In this document: positions 44,423 to 53,336 of the stretch, one piece after another | Numbering within the stretch: position 1 is the stretch's first letter | Layout: each line of letters begins with the position of its first letter | DNA from: Thalassotalea euphylliae | GTDB taxonomy: Bacteria; Pseudomonadota; Gammaproteobacteria; Enterobacterales; Alteromonadaceae | DNA: 64,000 nt | Direction: 5' to 3' | NCBI RefSeq assembly: GCF_003390335.1 | Contig: NZ_QUOU01000001.1 | Location: 3,410,001 to 3,474,000, forward strand | The notes under the pieces: generated by a model | Seen by the model: only the letters and a program-made list of their open reading frames with translations | The model's database searches: none | What the model was told of the DNA's origin: nothing | Made by a program: the position numbers and the translations under genes

Positions 44423-44457
44423 TTAAAAAAGAAAGCCCCGAACAGGGTTCAGGGCTT
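44423..44457 (-). terminator. Internal terminator or attenuator between gcvH and gcvP
   Basis: On the minus strand an 11-bp stem with one mismatch (44447-44457 with 44433-44443, loop AGG) is followed by TTTCTTTTTT. Such a structure between two genes of one operon should end a share of the transcripts and lower gcvP relative to gcvT and gcvH, or be an attenuator. Confidence 0.65.
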
Positions 44458-44475
44458 GTATATATGGTTTAACGA

Positions 44476-44865
44476 TTAGTCTTCGTCAATTGAGTTTTCG
44501 TAGCCTTCTGCGTCTAGTAGGCTTTCTAACTCGCTTTCATCTTCAATTTTTACTTTGAACATCCAGCCGTCACCGTAAGCGTCTGAGTTTACTAGCTCAG
44601 GTGAGTCTTCTAGGTCTTCGTTAACTTCAACCACTTCACCAGTTACTGGCGCGTAAATGTCTGACGCTGCTTTTACCGACTCAGCTACTGCAACATCGTC
44701 ACCAGTGCTTACGCTGTCGCCTACTTCTGGTAACTCAACGAATACCATATCGCCCAGTAATTCTTGTGCGTGCTCGGTAATACCGATAGTCACAATACCG
44801 TTGCCTTCGTTACGCACCCACTCGTGTGATGTTGCGTACTTTAACTCAGAAGGAATGTTGCTCAT
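44476..44865 (-). CDS. gcvH: Glycine cleavage H protein
   Basis: The 129-residue H protein carries the lipoyl attachment lysine at K65 within ESVKAASD and the flanking GDMVFVELPEVG, the characteristic barrel sequence. It shuttles the aminomethyl group from P to T. It is the middle gene of gcvT-gcvH-gcvP; 106 bases separate it from gcvT and 83 from gcvP. Confidence 0.97.
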   Translation of the reverse strand: MSNIPSELKYATSHEWVRNEGNGIVTIGITEHAQELLGDMVFVELPEVGDSVSTGDDVAVAESVKAASDIYAPVTGEVVEVNEDLEDSPELVNSDAYGDGWMFKVKIEDESELESLLDAEGYENSIDED

Positions 44866-44971
44866 TTTTCTTGTTCCTAATATTTAACGTAATTTGTGAA
44901 GTGAATAATCCCCCTAAAAATATAGAGGAATTAGTTCACAGATCAACTAATCTTTTAATGGCAAATTTGAC

Positions 44972-46075
44972 TTAAAACGCCTTTTTGCCATTGCGGGCGA
45001 ACGACGGCTTTATCACTTTCACGTCCACCAACTTCTTGCGCATTTCAACTTGCACGGTGTCTTCTAATTTAACGGCACGCGGTACACGCGCCATGGCGAT
45101 TGAGTGGCCTAAGGTTGGCGAGAAAGTACCAGATGTGACTATGCCTTCAAACTCAGGGCCTTCGCCGTGTTCAGTGATTACTTTCAAACCTGAGCGCAAT
45201 ACGCCTTTCTCTTCTAGCACTAAACCCACAAGCTTAGGTTGGTCGCCAGCAGCACGCTGCGCAGCAATTACTTCTTTACCGATAAAGTCACGCGTTTCGT
45301 CGTCCCAGCTAATCGTCCACGCCATGTTTGCCGCTAGTGGTGAGATTGACTCGTCCATATCTAAACCGTATAAGTTCATACCCGCTTCTAAGCGAAGCGT
45401 ATCGCGCGCACCTAAACCACAAGGTTTTACGCCCACATCAAGTAGTTGCTGCCATAAATCTGCCGCTTGCTCATTTGGCAACGCGATTTCATAGCCAGCT
45501 TCACCGGTATAGCCAGTGGTTGCGATAAACAAATCACCCGCTTGTGCCGAGAAAAATGGCTTCATATCTGCAACCGCGGCTTTTTGCTCGTCAGTAAGTA
45601 AGGTGGCTACTTTTGCTTTCGCTGTTGGGCCTTGTACGGCAATCATGGCGAATTCTGGGCGCTCGGTAATGGTGACGCTGAAATTTTTTGCTTGCTCAGC
45701 AAGCCAAGCTAAATCTTTTTCACGCGTCGCCGAGTTAACCACTAAGCGGTAATCCGTGGTTGAGAAGTAGTAAATGATCAGGTCGTCAATCACGCCACCT
45801 TCATGGTTACACATACCGGTGTAAAGTGCTTTGCCCGCAACATCAAGTTTCGCAACATCGTTAATCACTAAACGACGTAAAAAGGCCTGTGCATCGTCAC
45901 CTTTAATATCAACAATGGTCATGTGTGAAACATCGAACATACCGGCGTCTTGGCGCACTGCGTGATGCTCTTCAATTTGCGAGCCGTAGTTAATTGGCAT
46001 GTCCCAGCCGTGGAAATCGACCATTTTTGCGCCCGCTTCAATATGCTTGGCGTGAAGTACGGTTTTATTCGTCAT
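44972..46075 (-). CDS. gcvT: Aminomethyltransferase, T protein of glycine cleavage
   Basis: The 367-residue T protein has the GCV_T domain start (DFHGWDMPINYG, near residue 25), the folate-binding GYTGEAGYEI and the C-terminal GCV_T_C barrel. It transfers the aminomethyl carbon to tetrahydrofolate and releases ammonia. The ATG at 46075 has AAGAG about nine bases upstream and is preferred to the GTG at 46084. It is first in the operon; the 590 bases upstream contain no glycine-riboswitch signature. Confidence 0.97.
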   Translation of the reverse strand: MTNKTVLHAKHIEAGAKMVDFHGWDMPINYGSQIEEHHAVRQDAGMFDVSHMTIVDIKGDDAQAFLRRLVINDVAKLDVAGKALYTGMCNHEGGVIDDLIIYYFSTTDYRLVVNSATREKDLAWLAEQAKNFSVTITERPEFAMIAVQGPTAKAKVATLLTDEQKAAVADMKPFFSAQAGDLFIATTGYTGEAGYEIALPNEQAADLWQQLLDVGVKPCGLGARDTLRLEAGMNLYGLDMDESISPLAANMAWTISWDDETRDFIGKEVIAAQRAAGDQPKLVGLVLEEKGVLRSGLKVITEHGEGPEFEGIVTSGTFSPTLGHSIAMARVPRAVKLEDTVQVEMRKKLVDVKVIKPSFARNGKKAF

Positions 46076-46672
46076 AGTGCACACTCTTGGTTTGCATCAC
46101 ATTAACTATAGAAGTTTCGGTGAGCTTGTTGATAGTAATCTTTAGCCAATATACGCAGGCTATTGTGCGAAGCTTTAGTTGCTCCCCCAAGCCTAATCAT
46201 TGACTAGTCGCTGTATAGTTGCTAACGATTTACAAAAATTAACGAAAAGTATAATCAAGCACGCTTGTTGATTCAACAACCTAATGCCCGTTTATGAAAC
46301 ATAAATCAGCTTATCATTCTTATTCCAAATTTTATTTCACATAGCCTTCACCAGCAAAATTAAAATCAATCATCATCAGCATTAGTGCAATGAATAGGTG
46401 ATAATTCGTTTTACAGCAATTGTCTAACACTTTGATAACAATCGTTAACAGCATTAACCGCAAAAAAAACAGACAATTGTCGCCAACATTGGACACCTGT
46501 TAGACCTAGCAAAAAATGAGCAAATCACAACACTTGTCATCTTGTTGTGATAGCGCGCAGGGAAGTTTAGTTATGCCTTATTTGGCTTAACTGCTCACCA
46601 AGTTGAAAGGCAGATAATTAGTAATTTTGTGCCATAGTTAAGTCTAGCCAGCATGACATCACTGGAGAATGT
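46076..46672. other. Divergent region between gcvT and the RND operon
   Basis: About 597 bases separate divergent gcvT and the RND operon. An inverted ACAATTGT-type motif occurs twice around 46421-46480 and may be a regulator site. I see no riboswitch, RNA gene or ORF with family resemblance. Confidence 0.45.
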
Positions 46673-47728
46673 ATGATTAATAACAAGAAAAAAGCACTGG
46701 GGGTAGTGCTGATGGCGCTGCTTGCCACCAGTTGCTCCGAGCCACCTAGCGTTGATTATTCCGCGACCATTAGAGCGGTACAAATGATGAACATAGAGTT
46801 GGTGACCACTAAGGTGCAGTCTTTCCCCGCGAAAGTTGAAGCCAGTAAACAAGCGAGTTTATCGTTTCGCGTACCGGGCAAAATTGCCAAATTTCATGTT
46901 CGCGCCGGCACATTGGTTAAGCAAGGGCAACCGCTGATTGACTTAGTGCCAACCGATTACCGCATTGCGGTAGAAGGACACCAAGCGGATTACCAACTGG
47001 CCAAAGTGCAACACGAGCGCTCAGAAGCCCTTATTGATGAGCAGCTGATTTCACAAGATCAGTTTGACCAAACGGAAACGGCACTCAAAGTTGCCGGAAA
47101 TGAACTAGAGCAAGCAAAAACCGACCTTTCATACACCCATATCTCAGCGCCATATGACGGCCGTGTTGCTGCCACTTACTTCAAAGCACATGAATACGTG
47201 CAAGCATTACAACCTGTGATGTCAATTCAATCAGAAAATGCTGTTGATGTGGTGATGGAAGTGCCCGAGCGCTTAATTGGCGCCTTGCGTCGCTCTCACC
47301 TGCAAGTAAATCAGCCAACTGTAAGCTTTGCGGTGAAACCAGATCAGCAATACACAGTGTCAATTAAAGAAATTGAAACCATCGCAGATCCCGAATCAGG
47401 CACCTTCACCGTTACCATGACCATGCCAAGCCCGGACGACTTGAACCTTTACCCAAGTATGGCGGCAACCGCTAAGGCAGAATTGGTATTAAGTGAAGGC
47501 AGCTTAACCCAAAAAATTCCCGCCAGTGCAATGATGACTGAGAACGGGCAAGTTTATGTATGGCGAGTGAACGCTGACAACCAAGTTGAAAAAGTCGCGA
47601 TTGAGTTATCTGACCAGGGCAAGTTGCTATCAGGCTTATTAGATGGCGATCGCATTGTCACTGCTGGAGTTAACGAGCTTACTGCTGGTCAAACGGTAAC
47701 TGAGTGGATTAAGGAGCGAGGTTTATAA
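46673..47728 (+). CDS. RND periplasmic adaptor lipoprotein 1
   Basis: The 351-residue adaptor starts with a lipoprotein signal peptide (lipobox ATSC) and has the membrane-fusion layout: a barrel-sandwich (KIAKFHVRAGTLVKQGQPLIDL), an alpha hairpin (residues 95-150), then YTHISAPYDGRVAATYF and the beta-barrel. It bridges the RND pump and an outer-membrane channel. It is followed after one base by a second adaptor. Confidence 0.9.
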   Translation: MINNKKKALGVVLMALLATSCSEPPSVDYSATIRAVQMMNIELVTTKVQSFPAKVEASKQASLSFRVPGKIAKFHVRAGTLVKQGQPLIDLVPTDYRIAVEGHQADYQLAKVQHERSEALIDEQLISQDQFDQTETALKVAGNELEQAKTDLSYTHISAPYDGRVAATYFKAHEYVQALQPVMSIQSENAVDVVMEVPERLIGALRRSHLQVNQPTVSFAVKPDQQYTVSIKEIETIADPESGTFTVTMTMPSPDDLNLYPSMAATAKAELVLSEGSLTQKIPASAMMTENGQVYVWRVNADNQVEKVAIELSDQGKLLSGLLDGDRIVTAGVNELTAGQTVTEWIKERGL

Positions 47729-47729
47729 T

Positions 47730-48815
47730 ATGAAATTCTACAAGCAAATAGCACTAGTATTATTCGCCCTTGCCACGATTGCAGGCTGCACTCCTGCGCC
47801 CACACCGCAAGTGCAACCGATTAGAGTAAGTGTCGAAACCATTCCTGAAATCAGCAATGAAAAACTACAAACATTTCCAGCCGTAGTTCACGCCAGTGAA
47901 TTAACCCAGTTAAGCTTCCAGCTTAATGGCGAAGTCAACGAGCTAATTGCCACCGAAGGGATGGAAGTTAAAAAAGGTGAATTACTTGCCAAGCTTGACG
48001 ACACCTTATTGGTACTTGCGGTAAGTGAAGCGAAAGCAAAAGTTGAACTTTCGAAAGTACAAGCGGCACGTGCGAAACAAATGGTCGATCGCGGCAATAT
48101 GCCAGAAAGCACTTACGACGAGCTACTGGCGCGTTATGAAATTGCACTGGCGCGTTATAACTATGCACAAAGCCAATTAGATTATGTGTATTTGCGCGCA
48201 CCGTTTGATGGCATTATTTCTGACGTTGCCATCGAGCGCTTTCAAGCAACCACTGTCGGTCGTCCGATTATTACCATGCACAAACTGGACATGGTGGAAG
48301 TGCGCATCGACATGCCTGACATTTTAGTTGCCAGTGCCGATCAGCAAAAAGTCGACGGTCAACAACATACCGTTGATGTCAAACTGGATGCTTACCCTAA
48401 CCAAATCTTTAAAGCGGAATACAAAGAGCACACCACAGAGCAAAATGAAGAAAACCGCAGCTTTACTTTAGTGTTAGAAATGCCATCAACTCAGGCCAAA
48501 CCAGTGATTCAAGGTATGCCCGGCAGTATCTCTTTGGATTTAGCCCAAATTGAACGCGATTCTGCTTATTACTCAGTGGTGCCGCTGCATGCTGTGGTGC
48601 TGCCTGATAGCTACTCATCATCAAGCTTTACTTCAATTATTTGGCGCCTTAACGGCACCCAAGTTGAACCAGTAGAAGTGACCCTTGGCCGACTGGTTGA
48701 TAAATCGCATGTTGAAGTCATTGGTGATATTAAGCCGGGTGACAAAGTGATCACCAAAGGGCTGCATTACCTGCGCCCCGGAACTCAAGTTATTGTTGCC
48801 GAGAAGGAGGCTTAG
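47730..48815 (+). CDS. RND periplasmic adaptor lipoprotein 2
   Basis: The 361-residue second adaptor has its own lipoprotein signal (lipobox ATIAGC) and the same architecture: ELIATEGMEVKKGELLAKLDDTLL, a hairpin and YVYLRAPFDGIISDV. Its sequence differs clearly from the first, so it is not a recent copy. Pumps of this type with two different adaptors are known in TriABC, where both are needed. The gap to the pump gene is three bases. Confidence 0.9.
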   Translation: MKFYKQIALVLFALATIAGCTPAPTPQVQPIRVSVETIPEISNEKLQTFPAVVHASELTQLSFQLNGEVNELIATEGMEVKKGELLAKLDDTLLVLAVSEAKAKVELSKVQAARAKQMVDRGNMPESTYDELLARYEIALARYNYAQSQLDYVYLRAPFDGIISDVAIERFQATTVGRPIITMHKLDMVEVRIDMPDILVASADQQKVDGQQHTVDVKLDAYPNQIFKAEYKEHTTEQNEENRSFTLVLEMPSTQAKPVIQGMPGSISLDLAQIERDSAYYSVVPLHAVVLPDSYSSSSFTSIIWRLNGTQVEPVEVTLGRLVDKSHVEVIGDIKPGDKVITKGLHYLRPGTQVIVAEKEA

Positions 48816-48818
48816 TCG

Positions 48819-51800
48819 ATGAGTATCGCTGAATATTTTATTAAGAACAAAGTGATCAGCTGGATGTTTACGCTGATCTTGCTCGTTGGCGGCACTCATG
48901 CCTACTTCGGCTTAGGCCAACTGGAAGACCCTGATTTTACAATTAAAGATGCGTTGATCAACACTTCATACCCAGGCGCTTCGCCACTGCAAGTGGAAGA
49001 GGAAGTGTCGTACGTGATTGAGAAGCAGCTAATGACGCTGGCTTACATTGACAAAATCACGTCAATTAACAGCCGTGGTTTATCACAAATTACCGTCAGT
49101 ATGAAAAATACCTACGGCCCTGATGAACTGCCACAGATTTGGGATGAACTGCGCCGTAAGGTTAACGATATTAAAGCCCAATTACCGCCGGGCGTAAATG
49201 AACCGCAAGTCATCGACGATTTTGGTGATGTTTACGGCATTATGTGGGCAGTGACAGGTGACGGATTTAGTTACCAAGACTTAAAAGACTATGTCGATTT
49301 TCTCAAGCGCGATATTGAGCTTATCGATGGGGTGTCAAAAGTACAAGTTGCCGGTGAGCAACAAGAAACCGTATTTATTGAACTTTCAGCCAATAAACTG
49401 GCGAACTTAGGGGTACCGCCGGGCTCGATTTACAATGTGCTACGAACGCAAAATATTGTGCAGAGTGCGGGCGCTATGCGCAGCGGCCCTGATTATATCT
49501 ATGTGCACCCAACGGGCGAATTTAAATCGGTTAAGCAACTTGAAGACTTAATTATTTCAAGCCCGAGCAGTGACCGCCTCATCTACCTAAGAGACGTGGC
49601 AACTATCAGTAAAGGTTTCCAAGAAGTACCCCGCAACTTAATCAACTATAACGGTAACCAAGCCATTAACATCGGCGTATCTTTTGTGACGGGTGTTAAC
49701 GTGGTCGATGTCGGTACGCGTATTGAGCAGCGTATGGCAGAGCTTGAGCAGTATCGTCCAGCGGGGATGGTGGTCGGCGAAATCTACAATCAACCCAAAG
49801 AAGTAGATAATTCAGTTGCCGCCTTTATGCTGAACCTCATTGAAGCGGTCGTTATCGTTGTCGTTGTGTTATTAGTCTTTATGGGCATTAAATCTGGCCT
49901 ATTAATTGGCTGGATCTTATTGCTGACTGTACTGGGCACCTTCTTGGTGATGAACTTGTACGACATTAACCTGCAACGCATATCGCTAGGTGCATTGATT
50001 ATCGCCCTAGGTATGCTGGTGGATAATGCCATTGTTATCGTCGAAGGGATACTGATTGGCCAAGCACGAGGGCAAACCAAGCTGCAAGCAGCCAACGCCA
50101 TCGTTAAACAAACTATTTGGCCATTATTAGGCGCTACTGTAATTGCCATTACTGCCTTTGCGCCGATTGGCCTGAGTCCTGACGCCACTGGTGAGTTTGC
50201 CGGTAGCTTGTTCTGGGTATTACTGATTTCGCTCTTTATTAGCTGGATAACGGCGGTGACCTTAACACCATTTTTTGCCAGCTTGTTATTTAAAGAAACA
50301 CCAACTTCACTCCTCAACAGTAACAAAGACGGTGACAACGGCTCTGAGCAAGATGACCCGTACAAAGGCGCGATCTTTGTTTTCTACAAAGCGTTTTTAA
50401 ATATTTGTATGCGCTTTAAAGCGTTAACCATTATTACCGTTGTTGCCTTATTTGCATTATCCATTGTTGCTTTTGGCTCGGTTAAACAAGCCTTCTTCCC
50501 GCCATCAACTACACCTATTTTCTTGGTCGATTTATGGATGCCAGAAGGCACTGATATTCGCCATACCTATGAGATTGCACAAGCAATTGAACAACAAGTC
50601 ATGAGCTATGAGGCGGTTGAACACGTGACCTCGACCACAGGTCAAGGTGCACAGCGCTTTATGTTGACTTACGAAACCGAGCGCAGTTACTCAGCCTATG
50701 CGCAGCTAATGGTGCGTGTTGACTCATTCGATAATGTTTTGGCGACGATGGAGAATGCACAGGCTTATATCGATCAAAACTATCCTGAGCTGCTCAACAA
50801 GTTTAAGCGCTTAGAAATTGGCCCATCGCCTGCGGCAAAAGTTGAAGTAGAAATTACCGGCCCAGAGCCAGACACCCTGCGCACATTGGCAACGGAAGTC
50901 ATTAGTATTTTCCGTGAAGCCGGTGGTACAGTAAACGTTCGCCATAACTGGCGCGAGCGCACTAAAGTATTTGAACCTCAGTTTAACGAAACCCAAGCAC
51001 GCCGCTTAGGTATCACGAAAGAAGACGTTGATAACACCTTGCAAATGAACCTTTCGGGGTTAACGGTCGGTTTGTATAAAGAAGGGACTTCGTTACTCCC
51101 CATTGTGACCCGCACACCGGAAGACGAGCGCCCATCATCAGCATCCACCATTCAAATTTGGTCGCCTATCTACAACCAGTTAGTGCCGATTAATCAAGTC
51201 ATTACTAGCACGGAACTGCGCTGGGAAGACCCGATCATTATGCGTAAAGACAGAAAACGTATGATCACGGTAATGATGGATCCCGACTTTAAAACCAATG
51301 AAACGGCTGATTCACTGCGCAATCGAATCTTGGCACAAGTAGAAGCTGTAGAGTTGCCACAAGGCTATAGCATTAACTGGGGCGGCGAATACGAAGACTC
51401 GCAAGACGCTTCAAAAGCGATATTTGCCTCGCTACCTGTGGGCTATTTGTTAATGTTCTTGATCACAGTATTCCTGTTTAATGCGGTGAAAAAGCCACTG
51501 GTGATTTGGGCTTGTGTACCGCTGGCGTTAGTCGGTATCGTGACTGGTTTGTTGGTGTTGGATAAACCGTTTGGCTTTATGGCACTGCTGGGCATGCTGA
51601 GCTTATCGGGGATGCTACTGAAAAATGGTATCGTCTTACTTGATCAAATCAATAGCGAACTTGCCGCTGGCAAAGAGCCTTACCTAGCAGTATTTGATTC
51701 AGCGGTCAGTCGTGTACGCCCGGTGTCTATGGCGGCGATTACAACGATTTTAGGTATGATGCCACTCTTGGTTGATGCCTTCTTCGAATCGATGGCAGCC

Positions 51801-51917
51801 GTGGTCATGTTCGGTTTAGGTGTGGCCACAATTCTTACGCTAATTGTTGTGCCTGTCCTATTCTGCTTATTCCACGGTATTCAATACCGACCATTGGAAG
51901 AGGTATACAAGAATTAA
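48819..51917 (+). CDS. RND-family multidrug efflux inner membrane pump
   Basis: The 1032-residue pump has the AcrB-type duplication: 12 transmembrane helices in two halves, two large periplasmic domains, and the proton-relay helix around residue 395 (LGALIIALGMLVDNAIVIVEG). Later SGMLLKNGIVLLDQIN repeats the motif in the second half. It exports drugs or lipophilic compounds with the two adaptors and an outer-membrane channel such as TolC. An AAGGAGG site lies eight bases before the ATG. No outer-membrane gene or local regulator is present in the window. The group is HAE1/AcrB/VmeI-like. Confidence 0.92.
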   Translation: MSIAEYFIKNKVISWMFTLILLVGGTHAYFGLGQLEDPDFTIKDALINTSYPGASPLQVEEEVSYVIEKQLMTLAYIDKITSINSRGLSQITVSMKNTYGPDELPQIWDELRRKVNDIKAQLPPGVNEPQVIDDFGDVYGIMWAVTGDGFSYQDLKDYVDFLKRDIELIDGVSKVQVAGEQQETVFIELSANKLANLGVPPGSIYNVLRTQNIVQSAGAMRSGPDYIYVHPTGEFKSVKQLEDLIISSPSSDRLIYLRDVATISKGFQEVPRNLINYNGNQAINIGVSFVTGVNVVDVGTRIEQRMAELEQYRPAGMVVGEIYNQPKEVDNSVAAFMLNLIEAVVIVVVVLLVFMGIKSGLLIGWILLLTVLGTFLVMNLYDINLQRISLGALIIALGMLVDNAIVIVEGILIGQARGQTKLQAANAIVKQTIWPLLGATVIAITAFAPIGLSPDATGEFAGSLFWVLLISLFISWITAVTLTPFFASLLFKETPTSLLNSNKDGDNGSEQDDPYKGAIFVFYKAFLNICMRFKALTIITVVALFALSIVAFGSVKQAFFPPSTTPIFLVDLWMPEGTDIRHTYEIAQAIEQQVMSYEAVEHVTSTTGQGAQRFMLTYETERSYSAYAQLMVRVDSFDNVLATMENAQAYIDQNYPELLNKFKRLEIGPSPAAKVEVEITGPEPDTLRTLATEVISIFREAGGTVNVRHNWRERTKVFEPQFNETQARRLGITKEDVDNTLQMNLSGLTVGLYKEGTSLLPIVTRTPEDERPSSASTIQIWSPIYNQLVPINQVITSTELRWEDPIIMRKDRKRMITVMMDPDFKTNETADSLRNRILAQVEAVELPQGYSINWGGEYEDSQDASKAIFASLPVGYLLMFLITVFLFNAVKKPLVIWACVPLALVGIVTGLLVLDKPFGFMALLGMLSLSGMLLKNGIVLLDQINSELAAGKEPYLAVFDSAVSRVRPVSMAAITTILGMMPLLVDAFFESMAAVVMFGLGVATILTLIVVPVLFCLFHGIQYRPLEEVYKN

Positions 51918-51945
51918 GATTGGCAATATGCCGTCTTAGAAAGAC

Positions 51946-51976
51946 AAAAAGGCCAGCTGTTATCGCTGGCCTTTTT
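51946..51976. terminator. Bidirectional terminator of the RND operon
   Basis: A 12-bp stem (51946-51957 with 51965-51976) and seven-base loop, flanked by A and T runs, lies between the convergent RND and ubiI genes. Confidence 0.9.
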
Positions 51977-52028
51977 ACTGACGTAAAAACAGTTACTTAG
52001 ACTGTTGATTATGGACTATTGGTATAGC

Positions 52029-53291
52029 TTACCGAGAAATCTCTGGCAGGTCGCCGCTAAGCCCCATCGCTTGTTTAATCATTTGCTGTTTGACCGCCGG
52101 AATATGATTGATTAACCCCATCCCGATACCGCGCAGTAATTTAACGGGCGCAAGCTGTGGCGTAAAGCTCTGTTTGATGGCTTCCATTGCCGTGACCATT
52201 TCAAGCGCCTCTGCGCGGCGCCAGCGGTTGTATTGATTCAACATTTTATCGCTATGCCATGCACCATTGTCAGACGCTTGTTGTCCTTGATGTTGCTGAG
52301 TGCCAGCAGCCTTGTCACCGTGATAATGCTCACTGATAAGCTGCGCTAAGCTTGCCGCGTCTTGCAATCCCAGGTTTACCCCCTGCCCTGCCAGCGGATG
52401 AATAGTGTGTGCGGCATCGCCAACCAGTACAGCTCTTTGCTTGACAAATTTATGGGCTAAACGCATGGTCAATGGATAGCCTTGGATATCGCTGGCTAAG
52501 CTTATTTGCCCGAGTTTGCCATCAGCGGCTGCGGTCAGTGCTTTAGAAAATTCATCACTATTTAGTGCACGCAAGCGGTCGGCTTCTTGAGGCGTGGTTG
52601 ACCACACAATAGAGCATTGCTGCTGATTAAACAGCGGTAAAAAAGCCAGTGGCCCCTCTGGTAAAAAGACTTGCCAGGCAGTGTCTTGGTGACCCAATTC
52701 GCAATTGACTGTAGCAACGAGTGCGTGATTGTCGTAATCGCGAAACGCCATCGGCATATCAAGTTGTTGCCTTAACCATGAATTTGCGCCGTCTGCGCCT
52801 ACGACAAGCTTTGCCATAACCGGCATTTGACTGGCGAAACTGGCAAACACTTCATGATCGCCCATGGCAATATTTTGCAATGGCGCTTGTGTTAGCAAGC
52901 TAATACCGGCGTCTGCTTGTGCTTGTTGCCACAGCGCATTGCGCACCACTTTATTTTCGATGATATGGCCGATATTGTCGCGTTCACGAGCAGCTGCGAA
53001 TTGCGCTACGTCAAAATCTAACGTGCCAATGTTGCCTTTATCCCAGACATGCATATGGCTGTAGGCTTGTAAACGCTGTTCAGTTATCGCATGCCAAGCA
53101 CCAATATTGGCCAGAAACTGCTCGCTTGCTGCGTTAATGGCGCTAACTCTTAGCTCTGGCGCTGAATCCAGCGCACTCGGCGTATTGGGCTCGACAATGG
53201 CAACGGTTAAGTCGGTCAGCTTTCTAACCGCAAGGGCAAGGCTTAACCCCACCATGCCACCACCAACAATCAGCAAATCGTATTTTTGCAT
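52029..53291 (-). CDS. ubiI: UbiI, FAD-dependent ubiquinone biosynthesis hydroxylase
   Basis: The 420-residue flavoprotein monooxygenase has the Rossmann GGGMVGLSLALAV (residues 9-21), DG motif VVGADGANSWLRQQ near residue 160, and VGDAAHTIHPLAGQGVNLGLQD near residue 290. UbiI hydroxylates C5 of the ubiquinone ring precursor. The gene order ygfB-pepP-ubiH-ubiI matches the E. coli cluster, which identifies it over other hydroxylases. It ends against the terminator of the RND operon. Confidence 0.88.
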   Translation of the reverse strand: MQKYDLLIVGGGMVGLSLALAVRKLTDLTVAIVEPNTPSALDSAPELRVSAINAASEQFLANIGAWHAITEQRLQAYSHMHVWDKGNIGTLDFDVAQFAAARERDNIGHIIENKVVRNALWQQAQADAGISLLTQAPLQNIAMGDHEVFASFASQMPVMAKLVVGADGANSWLRQQLDMPMAFRDYDNHALVATVNCELGHQDTAWQVFLPEGPLAFLPLFNQQQCSIVWSTTPQEADRLRALNSDEFSKALTAAADGKLGQISLASDIQGYPLTMRLAHKFVKQRAVLVGDAAHTIHPLAGQGVNLGLQDAASLAQLISEHYHGDKAAGTQQHQGQQASDNGAWHSDKMLNQYNRWRRAEALEMVTAMEAIKQSFTPQLAPVKLLRGIGMGLINHIPAVKQQMIKQAMGLSGDLPEISR

Positions 53292-53336
53292 TCTTTATTC
53301 CTGTAAATCGCGCTTAGCGCTAATAACCCACAAACT

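Noticed and set aside
46076..46672. Possible glycine riboswitch upstream of gcvT
   Set aside because: The region was read on the minus strand for the conserved glycine aptamer core and tandem arrangement; nothing similar was seen.
49790..50365. 191-codon minus-strand frame inside the RND pump gene
   Set aside because: It lies entirely antisense to a strongly recognisable pump sequence and has no family resemblance.
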